From: JBKPDV01 sp046728075
GTDB taxonomy: Bacteria > Acidobacteriota > Thermoanaerobaculia > UBA5066 > Gp7-AA6
DNA: 16,514 nt
Assembly: GCA_046728075.1 (NCBI GenBank)
Contig: JBKPDV010000143.1
Span: 1 to 16,514 of the forward strand
Direction of reading: 5' to 3'
Part shown: one piece after another, positions 6,763-14,336 of the stretch
Layout: the number at the start of each line of letters is the position of its first letter
Position numbering within the stretch: position 1 is the stretch's first letter
Translations under genes and position numbers: made by a program
Notes under the pieces: generated by a model
The model's database searches: none
What the model was told of the DNA's origin: nothing
The model's input: the letters and a program-made list of their open reading frames with translations, nothing else

Positions 6763-7206
6763 TCAACCTCCCGGCTCTTGATCAACTCGAATTCGTCGGG
6801 ATCCGTCGTCCAGAACAGCTAGCGTCACTTCTACGGTCGGCGGGAGAACTTGGCGGATCGTCGTCCCCGGCCATTCGACGAGGACGGGCGCATCGAATAC
6901 GGCCTCGGGAAGGCCCAAGATCTCCAGCTCCTTGGCCTGATCGCTGAGGCGGTAAAGGTCGAGATGCCGGAGGACGACCTCACCTGCGCTGCTGACGTAC
7001 TCGTGGAGAAGCGCAAAGGTGGGTGACGCGACCTGGCGCTCGGATGCTCCACGCCCGCGCGCGACGCCTCGAGCGAAACAGGTCTTACCGGCTCCGAGGT
7101 CGCCGACGAGATAGACAACGTCCGAGTCTCGAAGGCTCGACGCGAAGCGTTCGCCGTAGGCTTCCGTCTCCTCCTCGTTTCGAGTCACGGCTTCTTCGCT
7201 CGTCAC
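6763..7206 (-). CDS. tsaE: tRNA t6A biosynthesis ATPase TsaE
   Basis: TsaE is the ATPase that resets the TsaB-TsaD complex which makes threonylcarbamoyl-adenosine at position 37 of ANN-decoding tRNAs. The 147-residue length is right. Walker A is GDLGAGKT at 35-42, and the family signatures VASPTF (59-64), HLDLYRL (81-87) and LVEWP (109-113) are all present. It follows nnr by three bases, the same order as in E. coli. The start is taken at GTG 7206, inside the last copy of the repeat array; a GTG six codons later is an alternative. No strong Shine-Dalgarno is visible for either, so translation may be coupled to nnr. Confidence 0.93.
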   Translation of the reverse strand: MTSEEAVTRNEEETEAYGERFASSLRDSDVVYLVGDLGAGKTCFARGVARGRGASERQVASPTFALLHEYVSSAGEVVLRHLDLYRLSDQAKELEILGLPEAVFDAPVLVEWPGTTIRQVLPPTVEVTLAVLDDGSRRIRVDQEPGG

Positions 7207-7231
7207 TCGTCACTCGTCACTTGTCACTCTT
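7202..7231. repeat. Heptamer repeat array (unit gtcactc) spanning the nnr/tsaE junction
   Basis: Four units: gtcactc, gtcactc, gtcactt, gtcactc. Read on the minus strand it encodes the last residues of Nnr (VTSDE), supplies the nnr stop codon (7210-7212) and supplies the tsaE start codon (7204-7206). Seven is not a multiple of three, so successive copies are read in different frames, which lets one array give both a stop and a start. Confidence 0.85.
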
Positions 7232-8745
7232 CTGCGCACCTCCGGGAGCGCGTCGGCCAGCTCGGAGGCGAGGAGACCGGCGTCGCCCAGTCTTTCCTCG
7301 AGGCGCTCTCCCGCGGCGCCGTGAAGGTAGGCGGCTGCGATCGCGGCCATTTCGGGATCCATTCCGGCCGCCAGAAGGGCGCCGACGGCTCCTGTCAGCA
7401 CGTCTCCCGAGCCGGCCGTCGCCATCAGAGGAGTTCCGGTCGGATTGACGGTCACGCGGCCCGAGGGAGTCGCGATCAGGCTGCCGGCCCCCTTGAGGAT
7501 GACGACGGCTCGCGCCGCTCGGGCGAGCTTCTGCGCGGCGGCGAGCCGGTTGGACTGGACGTCTCGCGTGGTCGTGCCGAGCAGGCGCGCTGCTTCGCCC
7601 GGATGCGGCGTCAAGACCGTCGCGGGTCGGCGCCGGAAGGCTTCCGGATGCCCGGCGAAGGCGTTCAAGGCGTCGGCGTCGCAGACGAGGGGCAGCTTGC
7701 TCGAGAGGATCCGCCGCAAAACGGCGACGAGCCCTTCGCCGCTTCCCAGTCCCGGACCGACGGCGGCCGCATCGAAGTCGGCGAGGCCTTCCGCCGCCGG
7801 CCTCGCGGCCTCCGCCGCGAGAACGCCTTCGTCTTCGGCGAGCCCGCGCGTCATCGCTTCGGTCAGAGCGGCCACGATGACGAGCTCGAGCGATTGCGCG
7901 CAGAAGACGGTCACCAGTCCACCGCCGGCCCTCAGCGCACCCCGCGCCGCGAGAATCGCCGCGCCCGTCTTGCCGCGGGACCCGGCTACGATCGCCACCC
8001 GTCCCGCGTCCCCTTTGTGGGCGTCCGGCCGCCGCCGGGGCAGCGCCGCCGCGACGTCGGCGGGCTCCGTCATCCGCAGTGAGGTCTTCTGACGGTCCAG
8101 AATTTCTCGGGAGATCCCGATGTCCTCGACGAGGACCCGCCCGCACCGGGAGCGAGCGGGGTCGAGGACGTGGCAATGTTTCGCGGCGGCGAACGCGACC
8201 GTAATATCCGCGGCAACGCACGGACCCAGGAGCTCTCCCCTGTCGGCCGAGAGACCGGATGGCAGGTCCGCCGCGACGACCGGCTTGCAGGAGGCGTTGA
8301 TCGCGGCCACCATCCGTGCGGCGTCTCCCTCGAGGGCCCGCGTGAGTCCTGTCCCGAAGAGCGCGTCGAGAACGACGTCGTGAGACGCGAGCTCGCGAGC
8401 GAGGCCGCTGAGGCGCCCTTCGACGCAACGAACTTCGAGTCCCACCTCCCGAGCGCGCGCGAGATTCTCCGCGGCGTCTTCGCGGTAGTGCTCGGGGGCG
8501 CGCAGCGTGAAGACCGACACCGAGCAACCTTCCGCCGTGAGCCGGCGCGCCGCGGCCAGACCGTCGCCGCCGTTGTTACCGGGACCGCAGACAACCGCGA
8601 CGCGCCGTGCGCCGGGATACGCCGATCGGATCTTCGAGACGAGACCAGCGGCGGCGTTTTCCATCAGCTCGATCGAAGGCACACCCGACGCGATCGCGGC
8701 CCGGTCAGCCGCCTGCATCTGCTTCGAATTGAGAACGGGGATCAC
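7210..8745 (-). CDS. nnr: Bifunctional NAD(P)HX epimerase / ADP-dependent dehydratase
   Basis: Nnr repairs hydrated NADH and NADPH: the N-terminal half epimerises and the C-terminal half dehydrates the S form using ADP. The protein has 511 residues, as usual for the fused bacterial form. The epimerase half shows GPGNNGGDG at 54-62 and FGTGL at 130-134. The ribokinase-like half shows HKGDAGR (243-249), AVGPGLGSGEG (about 328-338), TPHPGEA (379-385) and the catalytic AGSGD (444-448). The GTG start overlaps the stop of the upstream transferase gene by four bases, a sign of translational coupling. The last five residues come from the heptamer array and are not family-conserved. Confidence 0.96.
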   Translation of the reverse strand: MIPVLNSKQMQAADRAAIASGVPSIELMENAAAGLVSKIRSAYPGARRVAVVCGPGNNGGDGLAAARRLTAEGCSVSVFTLRAPEHYREDAAENLARAREVGLEVRCVEGRLSGLARELASHDVVLDALFGTGLTRALEGDAARMVAAINASCKPVVAADLPSGLSADRGELLGPCVAADITVAFAAAKHCHVLDPARSRCGRVLVEDIGISREILDRQKTSLRMTEPADVAAALPRRRPDAHKGDAGRVAIVAGSRGKTGAAILAARGALRAGGGLVTVFCAQSLELVIVAALTEAMTRGLAEDEGVLAAEAARPAAEGLADFDAAAVGPGLGSGEGLVAVLRRILSSKLPLVCDADALNAFAGHPEAFRRRPATVLTPHPGEAARLLGTTTRDVQSNRLAAAQKLARAARAVVILKGAGSLIATPSGRVTVNPTGTPLMATAGSGDVLTGAVGALLAAGMDPEMAAIAAAYLHGAAGERLEERLGDAGLLASELADALPEVRRRVTSDE

Positions 8746-9425
8746 GCCGTCAGCTCCGCGAGCACTCTTGCCGTCGCTTGCGGAAAATCGGGGCCCGCGG
8801 GGTCGCGAGAGGCGAGATCCCGCCGTAGCCTCACCAGGTCCGACGGGCGATCCACGTCATAGGCGGCCTCCAGAGTCTGAGCGTCTCCTCCCAGGGCCAG
8901 CAGGCGCTCGCGCGTGACCTGAAGGGTCGAAGCGGTGGACCAGGGAATGTCCCGGAAGACTTCCGCGGGCGGGATCGACGCCGCCAGGCCGATCGCGCAA
9001 TACCCGCCGTCCTCGGCCGGCACGAGGACAGCTCCGGTTCCGGCGGAAAGGTGTGTGAACGCCTGCTCGAGCAGCCGCCGGGGCAAGGCCGGATGGTCCG
9101 AACCGACCGCGACCGCGGCCGGGGCTCCTTGCGCGAATGCCCGCCGGAAGGACTCGGCGAGACGGGCTCCCAGATCCCCCGGCGCCTGCTCGTCGCGAAG
9201 CCATGGCGACGGAAAGAGCGCCTGCAGCTCCGGGTGGTCGGGCTCGCTTTCCGCCACGAGAACCGCCTTCCACCTCCCGGGCTCGCAGTAGGCCCGCGCG
9301 GCATCTTCGAGGAAGGCGCGGTAGAGACGCAGAGCTTGCCCCGGCGTCAGAGGAGGGACCAGCCGCGTCTTGACGCGGCCAAGAACCGGGGGGCGGGCGA
9401 AGAGGAGAAGTTGGGGAACCGTCAC
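8742..9425 (-). CDS. MobA-like nucleotidyl/glycosyltransferase (DUF2064, TIGR04282 type)
   Basis: The 227-residue GT-A-fold protein resembles the TIGR04282/DUF2064 group, related to molybdenum-cofactor guanylyltransferase and glycosyltransferase family 2. Visible motifs: FARPPVLGRVKTRL near residues 9-22, the nucleotide-binding region; GSDHPAL near 108-114, carrying the metal-binding aspartate; and PAEDGGYCAIGL near 136-147. The substrate is unknown. It is the first gene of an operon with nnr and tsaE, overlapping nnr by four bases. The start is GTG 9425. The sequence immediately upstream is a heptamer array and no Shine-Dalgarno can be seen, so the promoter and ribosome-binding site are either within the repeats or unconventional. 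Confidence 0.85.
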   Translation of the reverse strand: MTVPQLLLFARPPVLGRVKTRLVPPLTPGQALRLYRAFLEDAARAYCEPGRWKAVLVAESEPDHPELQALFPSPWLRDEQAPGDLGARLAESFRRAFAQGAPAAVAVGSDHPALPRRLLEQAFTHLSAGTGAVLVPAEDGGYCAIGLAASIPPAEVFRDIPWSTASTLQVTRERLLALGGDAQTLEAAYDVDRPSDLVRLRRDLASRDPAGPDFPQATARVLAELTA

Positions 9426-9426
9426 G

Positions 9427-9599
9427 AGCTCACAGCTTACAGCTCACAGCTCTCAGCTTGAGCATACAGAGTTCTCAGTTTTCAGTAATCCGTTTTCAGT
9501 TCTTCGCCTGTCCAGCGAAGAGCCGAGCGCTGAATCAAACTGAAAACTGAGAACGGATCACTTCTCCGGCTGTGAGCTGTTAGCTGAAAGCTGTCAGCT
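9427..9599. repeat. Three-level nested inverted repeat built of heptamers
   Basis: Outer level: agctcac-type units at 9427-9461 face agctgtt-type units at about 9570-9599. Middle level: a perfect 15-bp inverted pair at 9471-9485 and 9540-9554, lying in a second heptamer array (gttctca, gttttca, gtaatcc, gttttca). Inner level: tcttcgc (9501-9507) and gcgaaga (9515-9521) around a 7-base loop. The element fills the entire gap between the VWFA-related gene and the transferase gene, touching the stop region of one and the start codon of the other. Confidence 0.85.
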
Positions 9600-9604
9600 C
9601 GCCT

Positions 9605-11311
9605 TCAGCTCGCTTTCTTCTTCTCCGGCGGCAAAACCGAAACGAAAAAGTTCTTTTGAAAGTAGGAGACCTGGTTCGTCGCGAGGTCGCGGACCGCGAT
9701 CGACAGACGTTGCGCTCCGCCGCGCACGACGAGCCGGAGCTCGTACGGATGGTCCTTCGTCTGGGCCCGGGAGAGCTCCTTTGCGGGGACCGAGAGGCCC
9801 TCCTTTCGAACCTGAAGATCGGACGTGTCCCCCTTCGAGTCGCGAACGACGATATAGACGATATAGGTCCCCTCATAGCGGTCTCCGGAGGGAAGCAGCC
9901 CCAGTTTTCCAATCGGAAGGACGATCCGGACGGGCAGGATGAAGGTGTCTTGCTGGTAGGGCTCCGAGGGATCGACCCGCACGCTCATGGCCAGCGGATT
10001 GTCGTCTCGCGTGTAGTCGAGCGCCGACATCACCGTCTCCGCGACGCGGGTCTCGGGAGTCTTCTCGAGAAGGCTCTTGCGGTAGCGGACCCTCAGACCC
10101 TTGCGCTTGACGGACACCTCGATGGAGTGGGGCTTGTCGACACCCGAGCGCGCCGAGCGGTAGCCGAGCGAGTAGAAGCTCGTGAAGTCGCGGGAGAGCT
10201 CGTCGAGACTCCTCTTCCAATCGTTGGTGTTGATGGCCGCCATCCCTCCCGTTTGCTCGGCCATCATCTGAATCGGACCCTGCGTGTTCTGCCGCATGAA
10301 GAACTCGTTGGGCCGGGTATCCATGCCGCGGTTCTCGGCCGAGATGAACTCGCCCGACGTGAGGCCGGAAGCATCCAGGGCCCAGATCGTCACGCCCTGA
10401 GCGTTGGCCGTCTGGATGATCGAGGTGTACTTGGAATTCAAGTCGAACTCGAACTGCTCCAGAGTCGAGACGCTCTGCGAGAATTTGTGCTGAACCGCGT
10501 CGAAGAGCTCGTAGCCGGCCGTCGAAGGCAGCCCTTCGGACACGTAGAGAAAGATCTTTCGTCCGTCGATGCCCGCCAGGCTGTTCAAGGTGCTCTTGAT
10601 CGCGTCGACGTCGAACTGGATGTCGTTGACGAGGGACCTCGCGTAGCTCCGCGCAATCTGGTTGGCCTCGGCTTCACTCTGGGAGTCGTTGATCCGCTGC
10701 AGGGCGTCCCGCCGCTCGCCGACGAGGGAGGTCCCCCCGCCGGTCTCGCGTTCGATGTCGTCCATCGCCCCCACGATCAGGCCGGCCTCGTTCGTGAATT
10801 TCTGCTTGGTCTTCAGGGACCGGTTGTAGGTGATGATCTCGGCTTCGGCGAAAGGGCCCACCGTCTGGGTCACGAATTCCTTCAGGCTCTTGAACATCCG
10901 GTTGCGATTCTGAGGCTGGATATTCAGGTTATCGATGTAGAGGATGTAGCGCGCCTTGACCTCGCGGGGCACCTCTTCTTTGGCCTCGGGCGAATCCAGC
11001 CGGATCGTCTTGCCGTCCTCGAAGGTCACTTTCTGGCCGTCCACTGCGTAGAAGTTGGTCACCGGCTGAGGAATGCCGTCCTGCCGGACGTCGAAGTCCT
11101 CCTTGGCGAGGTCCCGGACCCGGTTGCCCTTGGAGTCGGTGACGACCACCTCGACGTTGGTGATGTCGACCCGAGCGCTCTCGGCGACCGGCGCCAGCGC
11201 CTGCCCCCGCGGCGTGGGCGTCGGTACGGCTGGCCGGGCAGCTGGCGGCGCCGGGTTGGTCTGCGCCGTTGCCGCGGCCGCGGCCAGCAGGAACAGGATC
11301 ATTTTTTTCAC
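9605..11311 (-). CDS. Secreted VWFA-related protein, acidobacterial type
   Basis: The protein (568 residues) matches the acidobacterial VWFA-related family (TIGR03436 type), whose role is not established. The start is GTG 11311, preceded by GAGGAGG six bases upstream, and opens a signal peptide (MKKMILFLLAAAAATAQ); the frame extends 98 codons further but without support. After a Pro/Ala-rich linker comes the family lead motif around residues 54-88, with VVVTDSKGNRVRDL and EDFDVRQDG. The von Willebrand A-like domain (about 120-345) begins with RYILYIDNLN. The family form DNLN replaces the metal-binding DxSxS motif, so a classical MIDAS site is unlikely. The segment with FYSLGY and GLRVRYRK is the usual family end, followed by about 170 extra residues of beta-rich type. 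It is divergent from the TPR lipoprotein gene. Confidence 0.87.
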   Translation of the reverse strand: MKKMILFLLAAAAATAQTNPAPPAARPAVPTPTPRGQALAPVAESARVDITNVEVVVTDSKGNRVRDLAKEDFDVRQDGIPQPVTNFYAVDGQKVTFEDGKTIRLDSPEAKEEVPREVKARYILYIDNLNIQPQNRNRMFKSLKEFVTQTVGPFAEAEIITYNRSLKTKQKFTNEAGLIVGAMDDIERETGGGTSLVGERRDALQRINDSQSEAEANQIARSYARSLVNDIQFDVDAIKSTLNSLAGIDGRKIFLYVSEGLPSTAGYELFDAVQHKFSQSVSTLEQFEFDLNSKYTSIIQTANAQGVTIWALDASGLTSGEFISAENRGMDTRPNEFFMRQNTQGPIQMMAEQTGGMAAINTNDWKRSLDELSRDFTSFYSLGYRSARSGVDKPHSIEVSVKRKGLRVRYRKSLLEKTPETRVAETVMSALDYTRDDNPLAMSVRVDPSEPYQQDTFILPVRIVLPIGKLGLLPSGDRYEGTYIVYIVVRDSKGDTSDLQVRKEGLSVPAKELSRAQTKDHPYELRLVVRGGAQRLSIAVRDLATNQVSYFQKNFFVSVLPPEKKKAS

Positions 11312-11483
11312 TTGCGTCCTCCTCGCCCAGCAACGCCGGTTCGACTCCAATATTCCCCGCGCGGGGTCGCCGTCGATTCCTCCAAAAACGATGTTGCTTT
11401 GTCTAGGGGAATTCAACAGAATTCGTGCCTCCGGGGCCAGCCGGGCGCACCGGCGGAAGCGAAAGAGCAAGGAGCACGGGAGA
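11312..11483. promoter_or_regulatory. Divergent promoter region with palindromes
   Basis: This gap must hold the promoters of two divergent genes. It contains a perfect 12-bp palindrome ccccgcgcgggg (11355-11366) and two GAATTC sites (11409-11414 and 11419-11424) one helical turn apart. A weak sigma-70-like pair toward the TPR gene is TTGCTT (11394-11399), 17 bases, CAGAAT (11417-11422); the GAATTC pair overlaps its -10 box, as an operator might. The base matches are modest (3 of 6 and 4 of 6). Confidence 0.3.
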
Positions 11484-12323
11484 ATGCCCACTCGACGGCG
11501 GGGTGTGAGGACTGTCGCGATTCTTTTGCTGGCGGTTCTGGGAGCCGTCGGCTGCAACAAGATCAAGGCGCGGCAGGAGGTCAAGCGGGGCAACGAGTTC
11601 TTCAAGGCGGGTCAATACCAGGCGGCGCTCGCGGCCTACCAGGAAGCCGAACGCGTGGATCCCTCCAACAAGAAGCTCGACAAGAACATCGGGCTCGCCT
11701 ACATGGCGATGTATCAACCGGGCTCCAAGCACGCGAAGGATCTCGAGTTCGCCGCCAAGGCGATGGAGCACTTGCAGACCTACCTCAAGGTGCATCCGGA
11801 AGACAAGCGGGCCCGCGAGTTTCTCGTTTCCCTGTATCTGCTCACCGACCGCTACGACGATGCCATCACCTTCTACCAGTCCAGGCTCCAACAGGACCCC
11901 AAGGACGTGAAGGCGATGCAGTCGATCGCCGCGATGTACTTCAAGAAGGGGGATTTCCCCAAGGGCGTCGAGTGGACGCAAAAGCGGGTCGCGCTCGAGC
12001 CGAGGAATCCCGAGCCCCTCGTGATGATCGGCGTGCAGGCCTGGGATCGCTCTTACCACTACCCCGACATTCCGCTCGAGCAGAGGACCCAGATCATTCA
12101 GATGGGTCTGGACGCTCTGGAAAAGGCCCTCCAGATAAAACCCGACAATTTCGACGCCCTGACGTACATCAACCTCCTCTATCGGGAGAAGGCGAAGGTC
12201 GAGACGGATCCGGCCAAGCAGCAGGAATACGTCGCGACGGCGGACAAGTACCGCCAGCAGGCACTCGAATTGCGTAAGAAGACGATGCCGACCACTCCGA
12301 CGCCCGGGGAACCGGCCAAATGA
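11484..12323 (+). CDS. TPR-repeat lipoprotein
   Basis: The 279-residue protein starts at ATG 11484 after AAGGAG (11469-11474). It carries a lipoprotein signal: basic MPTRRRGVRT, a hydrophobic stretch, and the lipobox AVGC with C24 as the lipidated residue. The rest is helical tetratricopeptide repeats: clear helix pairs at about 29-62 (GNEFFKAGQYQAALAAYQEA), 105-138 (YLLTDRYDDAITFYQSRL), 140-172 and 198-245. The C terminus is Thr/Pro-rich. TPR proteins form scaffolds for complexes. Placement 31 bp before tonB in the same direction suggests a periplasmic partner of the TonB system, but no specific function can be assigned. Confidence 0.85.
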   Translation: MPTRRRGVRTVAILLLAVLGAVGCNKIKARQEVKRGNEFFKAGQYQAALAAYQEAERVDPSNKKLDKNIGLAYMAMYQPGSKHAKDLEFAAKAMEHLQTYLKVHPEDKRAREFLVSLYLLTDRYDDAITFYQSRLQQDPKDVKAMQSIAAMYFKKGDFPKGVEWTQKRVALEPRNPEPLVMIGVQAWDRSYHYPDIPLEQRTQIIQMGLDALEKALQIKPDNFDALTYINLLYREKAKVETDPAKQQEYVATADKYRQQALELRKKTMPTTPTPGEPAK

Positions 12324-12354
12324 GTCCGGTGTCTCAAAACGGGGGGGACTGATC

Positions 12355-13080
12355 ATGTTCGAAGACACTCTGATCGAATCGGCCAAACACTCAAGCGGTT
12401 CGAAGAAGGCCCTGACCCTTCCGGTTTCCGTCGCCATCCACGTCCTGGTGATCGGCGTGGCGCTGGGCATGTCCATCTGGTTCGTCGAGGACGTTCCCGA
12501 ACCGCCCATTCCTGTCACGTTCTACGCCGCGGCGCCGCCGCCGCCGCCCCCCCCGCCGGCCGCACCCAAGGCAGCCCCGAAGGTCGAGGTTCAAAAACCC
12601 GTTCCGGTCCGGTCGGCCGAGCTGACGGCGCCCACCATCATCCCCGAGAAGATGCCGCAGCCTCTGGCAGAGCCCGAGAAGGAGACCTCGGGAGTGGAGG
12701 GCGGCGTGGAGGGTGGGGTCGAGGGAGGCGTGCCGGGAGGCGTTCTCGGGGGCGTCGTCGGGGGCACCGGGCCCGGCACGGGCGAGGGCGAACCGCTACG
12801 GGTGGGCGGAGACGTCAAGCCGCCGCAGCTGATCAATAAAGTCGAACCCTCCTACCCCGAGGCCGCCCGCAAGGCTCGGATGGAGGGCGTGGTGATTCTC
12901 GAGGCCATCATCACGGCGTCGGGATCCGTCGAGGAGGTCAAAGTCCTGAAATCCGTCAACCCGCTGCTCGACGCCGCCGCAACGCGGGCCGTCCAGCAGT
13001 GGAAATACCGGCCGGCGACTTTGAACGGCCGCGCGGTGCGCGTTTACCTGACTGTCACCGTGACTTTCAACTTGCACTAG
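12355..13080 (+). CDS. tonB: TonB energy-transducer protein
   Basis: TonB carries proton-motive-force-derived energy from ExbB-ExbD to outer-membrane receptors. The 241-residue protein has a cytoplasmic N terminus, one membrane helix at about 21-44, a periplasmic linker and a C-terminal TonB domain (about 158-241) with KVEPSYPEAARKARMEG and QQWKYRPA. The linker has eight prolines in a row (61-68), then Pro/Lys/Val, then six VxGG tetrapeptides at 114-137. Codons differ between tetrapeptides, so the protein repeat rather than the DNA seems to be maintained. It belongs to one operon with the TPR lipoprotein, exbB and two exbD genes. No receptor gene is in the window. Confidence 0.93.
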   Translation: MFEDTLIESAKHSSGSKKALTLPVSVAIHVLVIGVALGMSIWFVEDVPEPPIPVTFYAAAPPPPPPPPAAPKAAPKVEVQKPVPVRSAELTAPTIIPEKMPQPLAEPEKETSGVEGGVEGGVEGGVPGGVLGGVVGGTGPGTGEGEPLRVGGDVKPPQLINKVEPSYPEAARKARMEGVVILEAIITASGSVEEVKVLKSVNPLLDAAATRAVQQWKYRPATLNGRAVRVYLTVTVTFNLH

Positions 13081-13114
13081 GATAGCCGGGGATTTGGGTC
13101 CCCGAAACCTATCC
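13080..13114 (+). other. Intercistronic hairpin between tonB and exbB
   Basis: Two stacked stems: ggatag (13080-13085) with ctatcc (13109-13114), and cgggga (13087-13092) with tccccg (13099-13104), around a 6-base loop. There is no following T tract. It begins at the last base of the tonB stop codon and is more likely an RNA processing, stability or attenuation element than a full terminator. Confidence 0.55.
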
Positions 13115-13163
13115 GGAGCGTCCCAAAGCGGACCGGAGCAGAAAAGATGAGAAGGAGCACTTC

Positions 13164-13865
13164 ATGAGTTTTGATCCCGTTGAAGTTTGGCATTCCATGA
13201 CCATCCTCGCCAAAGGAATCGTGGTGCTCTTGTTCCTCATGTCGATCTATTCGCTGACGATCGCCGTGGAACGGTTCATCTACTACAACAAGGCGAAGAA
13301 GCAGTCTCTCGCTTTCGCGAAGCTGGTCACGCAATTCCTCAAACAGGACAGGCTGCAGGAGGCGATCGACTCCTCCAAGAAGTTCAAGAACAGCCATCTG
13401 GCGCGCGTGGTAGCGGCCGGACTCTACGAGTTCCACCACGACATCGCGAGCGGGACCGCGGACACACCCGGCCACGATCCCATCGAGGCGGCGGAGCGCG
13501 CGATCGAACGGGAGGCGCTCATCACGACCGCGGACATGAAGAAGGGGCTGTCGGGCCTGGCGACCATCGGCACGACCGCTCCGTTCATCGGCCTCTTCGG
13601 CACCGTCATCGGGATCATCAATGCGTTCCGCGGCATGGCAACGACGAGCTCGACGGGCATCGGGGCGGTCGCGGGAGGCATCGCGGAAGCTCTCGTAACG
13701 ACCGCTCTGGGGCTCTTCGTCGCGATCCCGGCCGTGTGGCTTTTCAACATCTTCATGAACAAGATCGAACGCTTCCAGGTCGAGATGTCCAACTCGGCTT
13801 CCGAGCTGCTCGACTACTTCATCAAGCGGCGAGGCGCCCAATCCGTGCGCGCGTCCGCGTCTTAG
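13164..13865 (+). CDS. exbB: ExbB/TolQ-family proton channel subunit
   Basis: ExbB forms the pentameric inner-membrane channel that, with ExbD, drives TonB. The 233-residue protein has three membrane helices: about 14-37, 124-148 and 166-192. The family core is visible as GLSGLATIGTTAPFIGLFGT (118-137) and AEALVTTALGLFVAIPAV (174-191). The region between helices 1 and 2 is the cytoplasmic domain. AAGGAG at 13152-13157 sits six bases before the ATG. By sequence alone it could be called TolQ, but adjacency to tonB and the absence of tolA, tolB and pal in the window favour ExbB. Confidence 0.94.
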   Translation: MSFDPVEVWHSMTILAKGIVVLLFLMSIYSLTIAVERFIYYNKAKKQSLAFAKLVTQFLKQDRLQEAIDSSKKFKNSHLARVVAAGLYEFHHDIASGTADTPGHDPIEAAERAIEREALITTADMKKGLSGLATIGTTAPFIGLFGTVIGIINAFRGMATTSSTGIGAVAGGIAEALVTTALGLFVAIPAVWLFNIFMNKIERFQVEMSNSASELLDYFIKRRGAQSVRASAS

Positions 13866-13885
13866 GAAGCCAGGAGGACTGACCG

Positions 13886-14320
13886 GTGGCTATGGGAGGC
13901 GGCGGCGGCCGCGACAAACTCCAGAGCGATATCAACGTCACACCCCTGGTGGACGTGTGCCTCGTGCTCCTCATCATCTTCATGGTCGTGACTCCGCTCC
14001 TGAACAAAGGCGTGCCGATTCAGCTTCCGGAGACGACCAACCCGGACAAGAAACCCGAAAGCGGGAAACAGAAGCTGATCACGGTCGCGCCGGGGACCCC
14101 CGCGAGGATCTATCTCGAGGCGGACGCGGTGACCAAGGACGAGTTCCAGCGCCGCCTGGACGAGCTGTACCAGCGGGTTCCGGACACCGAGCTGAACATC
14201 AAGGCGGACAAGCACCTCAAGTACGGAGACGTGAAGGAAGTCATGAAGATGACCAAGGAGGCGGGCTTCCAGAATGTCGGTCTGATCGCGGACAAGAAAG
14301 TCAGCACCCAATCGAAGTGA
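13886..14320 (+). CDS. exbD: ExbD/TolR-family protein, first copy
   Basis: ExbD sits in the ExbB pore and carries the proton-relay aspartate. This 144-residue copy has a glycine-rich cytoplasmic N terminus, then SDINVTPLVDVCLVLLIIFM with the essential aspartate at D23, one membrane helix, and a periplasmic domain of about 100 residues. The GTG start is used because AGGAGG (13873-13878) lies seven bases upstream; an ATG two codons later would also work. It follows exbB by 20 bp and precedes a second exbD by 16 bp. Confidence 0.94.
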   Translation: MAMGGGGGRDKLQSDINVTPLVDVCLVLLIIFMVVTPLLNKGVPIQLPETTNPDKKPESGKQKLITVAPGTPARIYLEADAVTKDEFQRRLDELYQRVPDTELNIKADKHLKYGDVKEVMKMTKEAGFQNVGLIADKKVSTQSK

Positions 14321-14336
14321 ACGGAGGAAACTGACC

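Noticed and set aside
9427..9599. A CRISPR array
   Set aside because: Units are 7 bp, tandem without unique spacers, and mirrored; no cas genes are present.
9656..12277. An 873-codon open frame on the plus strand opposite the VWFA-related gene
   Set aside because: It has low-complexity Arg/Leu/Val/Gly composition, no signal or family motif, no ribosome-binding site, and overlaps the well-supported minus-strand gene and then the TPR gene in another frame. It is a by-product of high GC.
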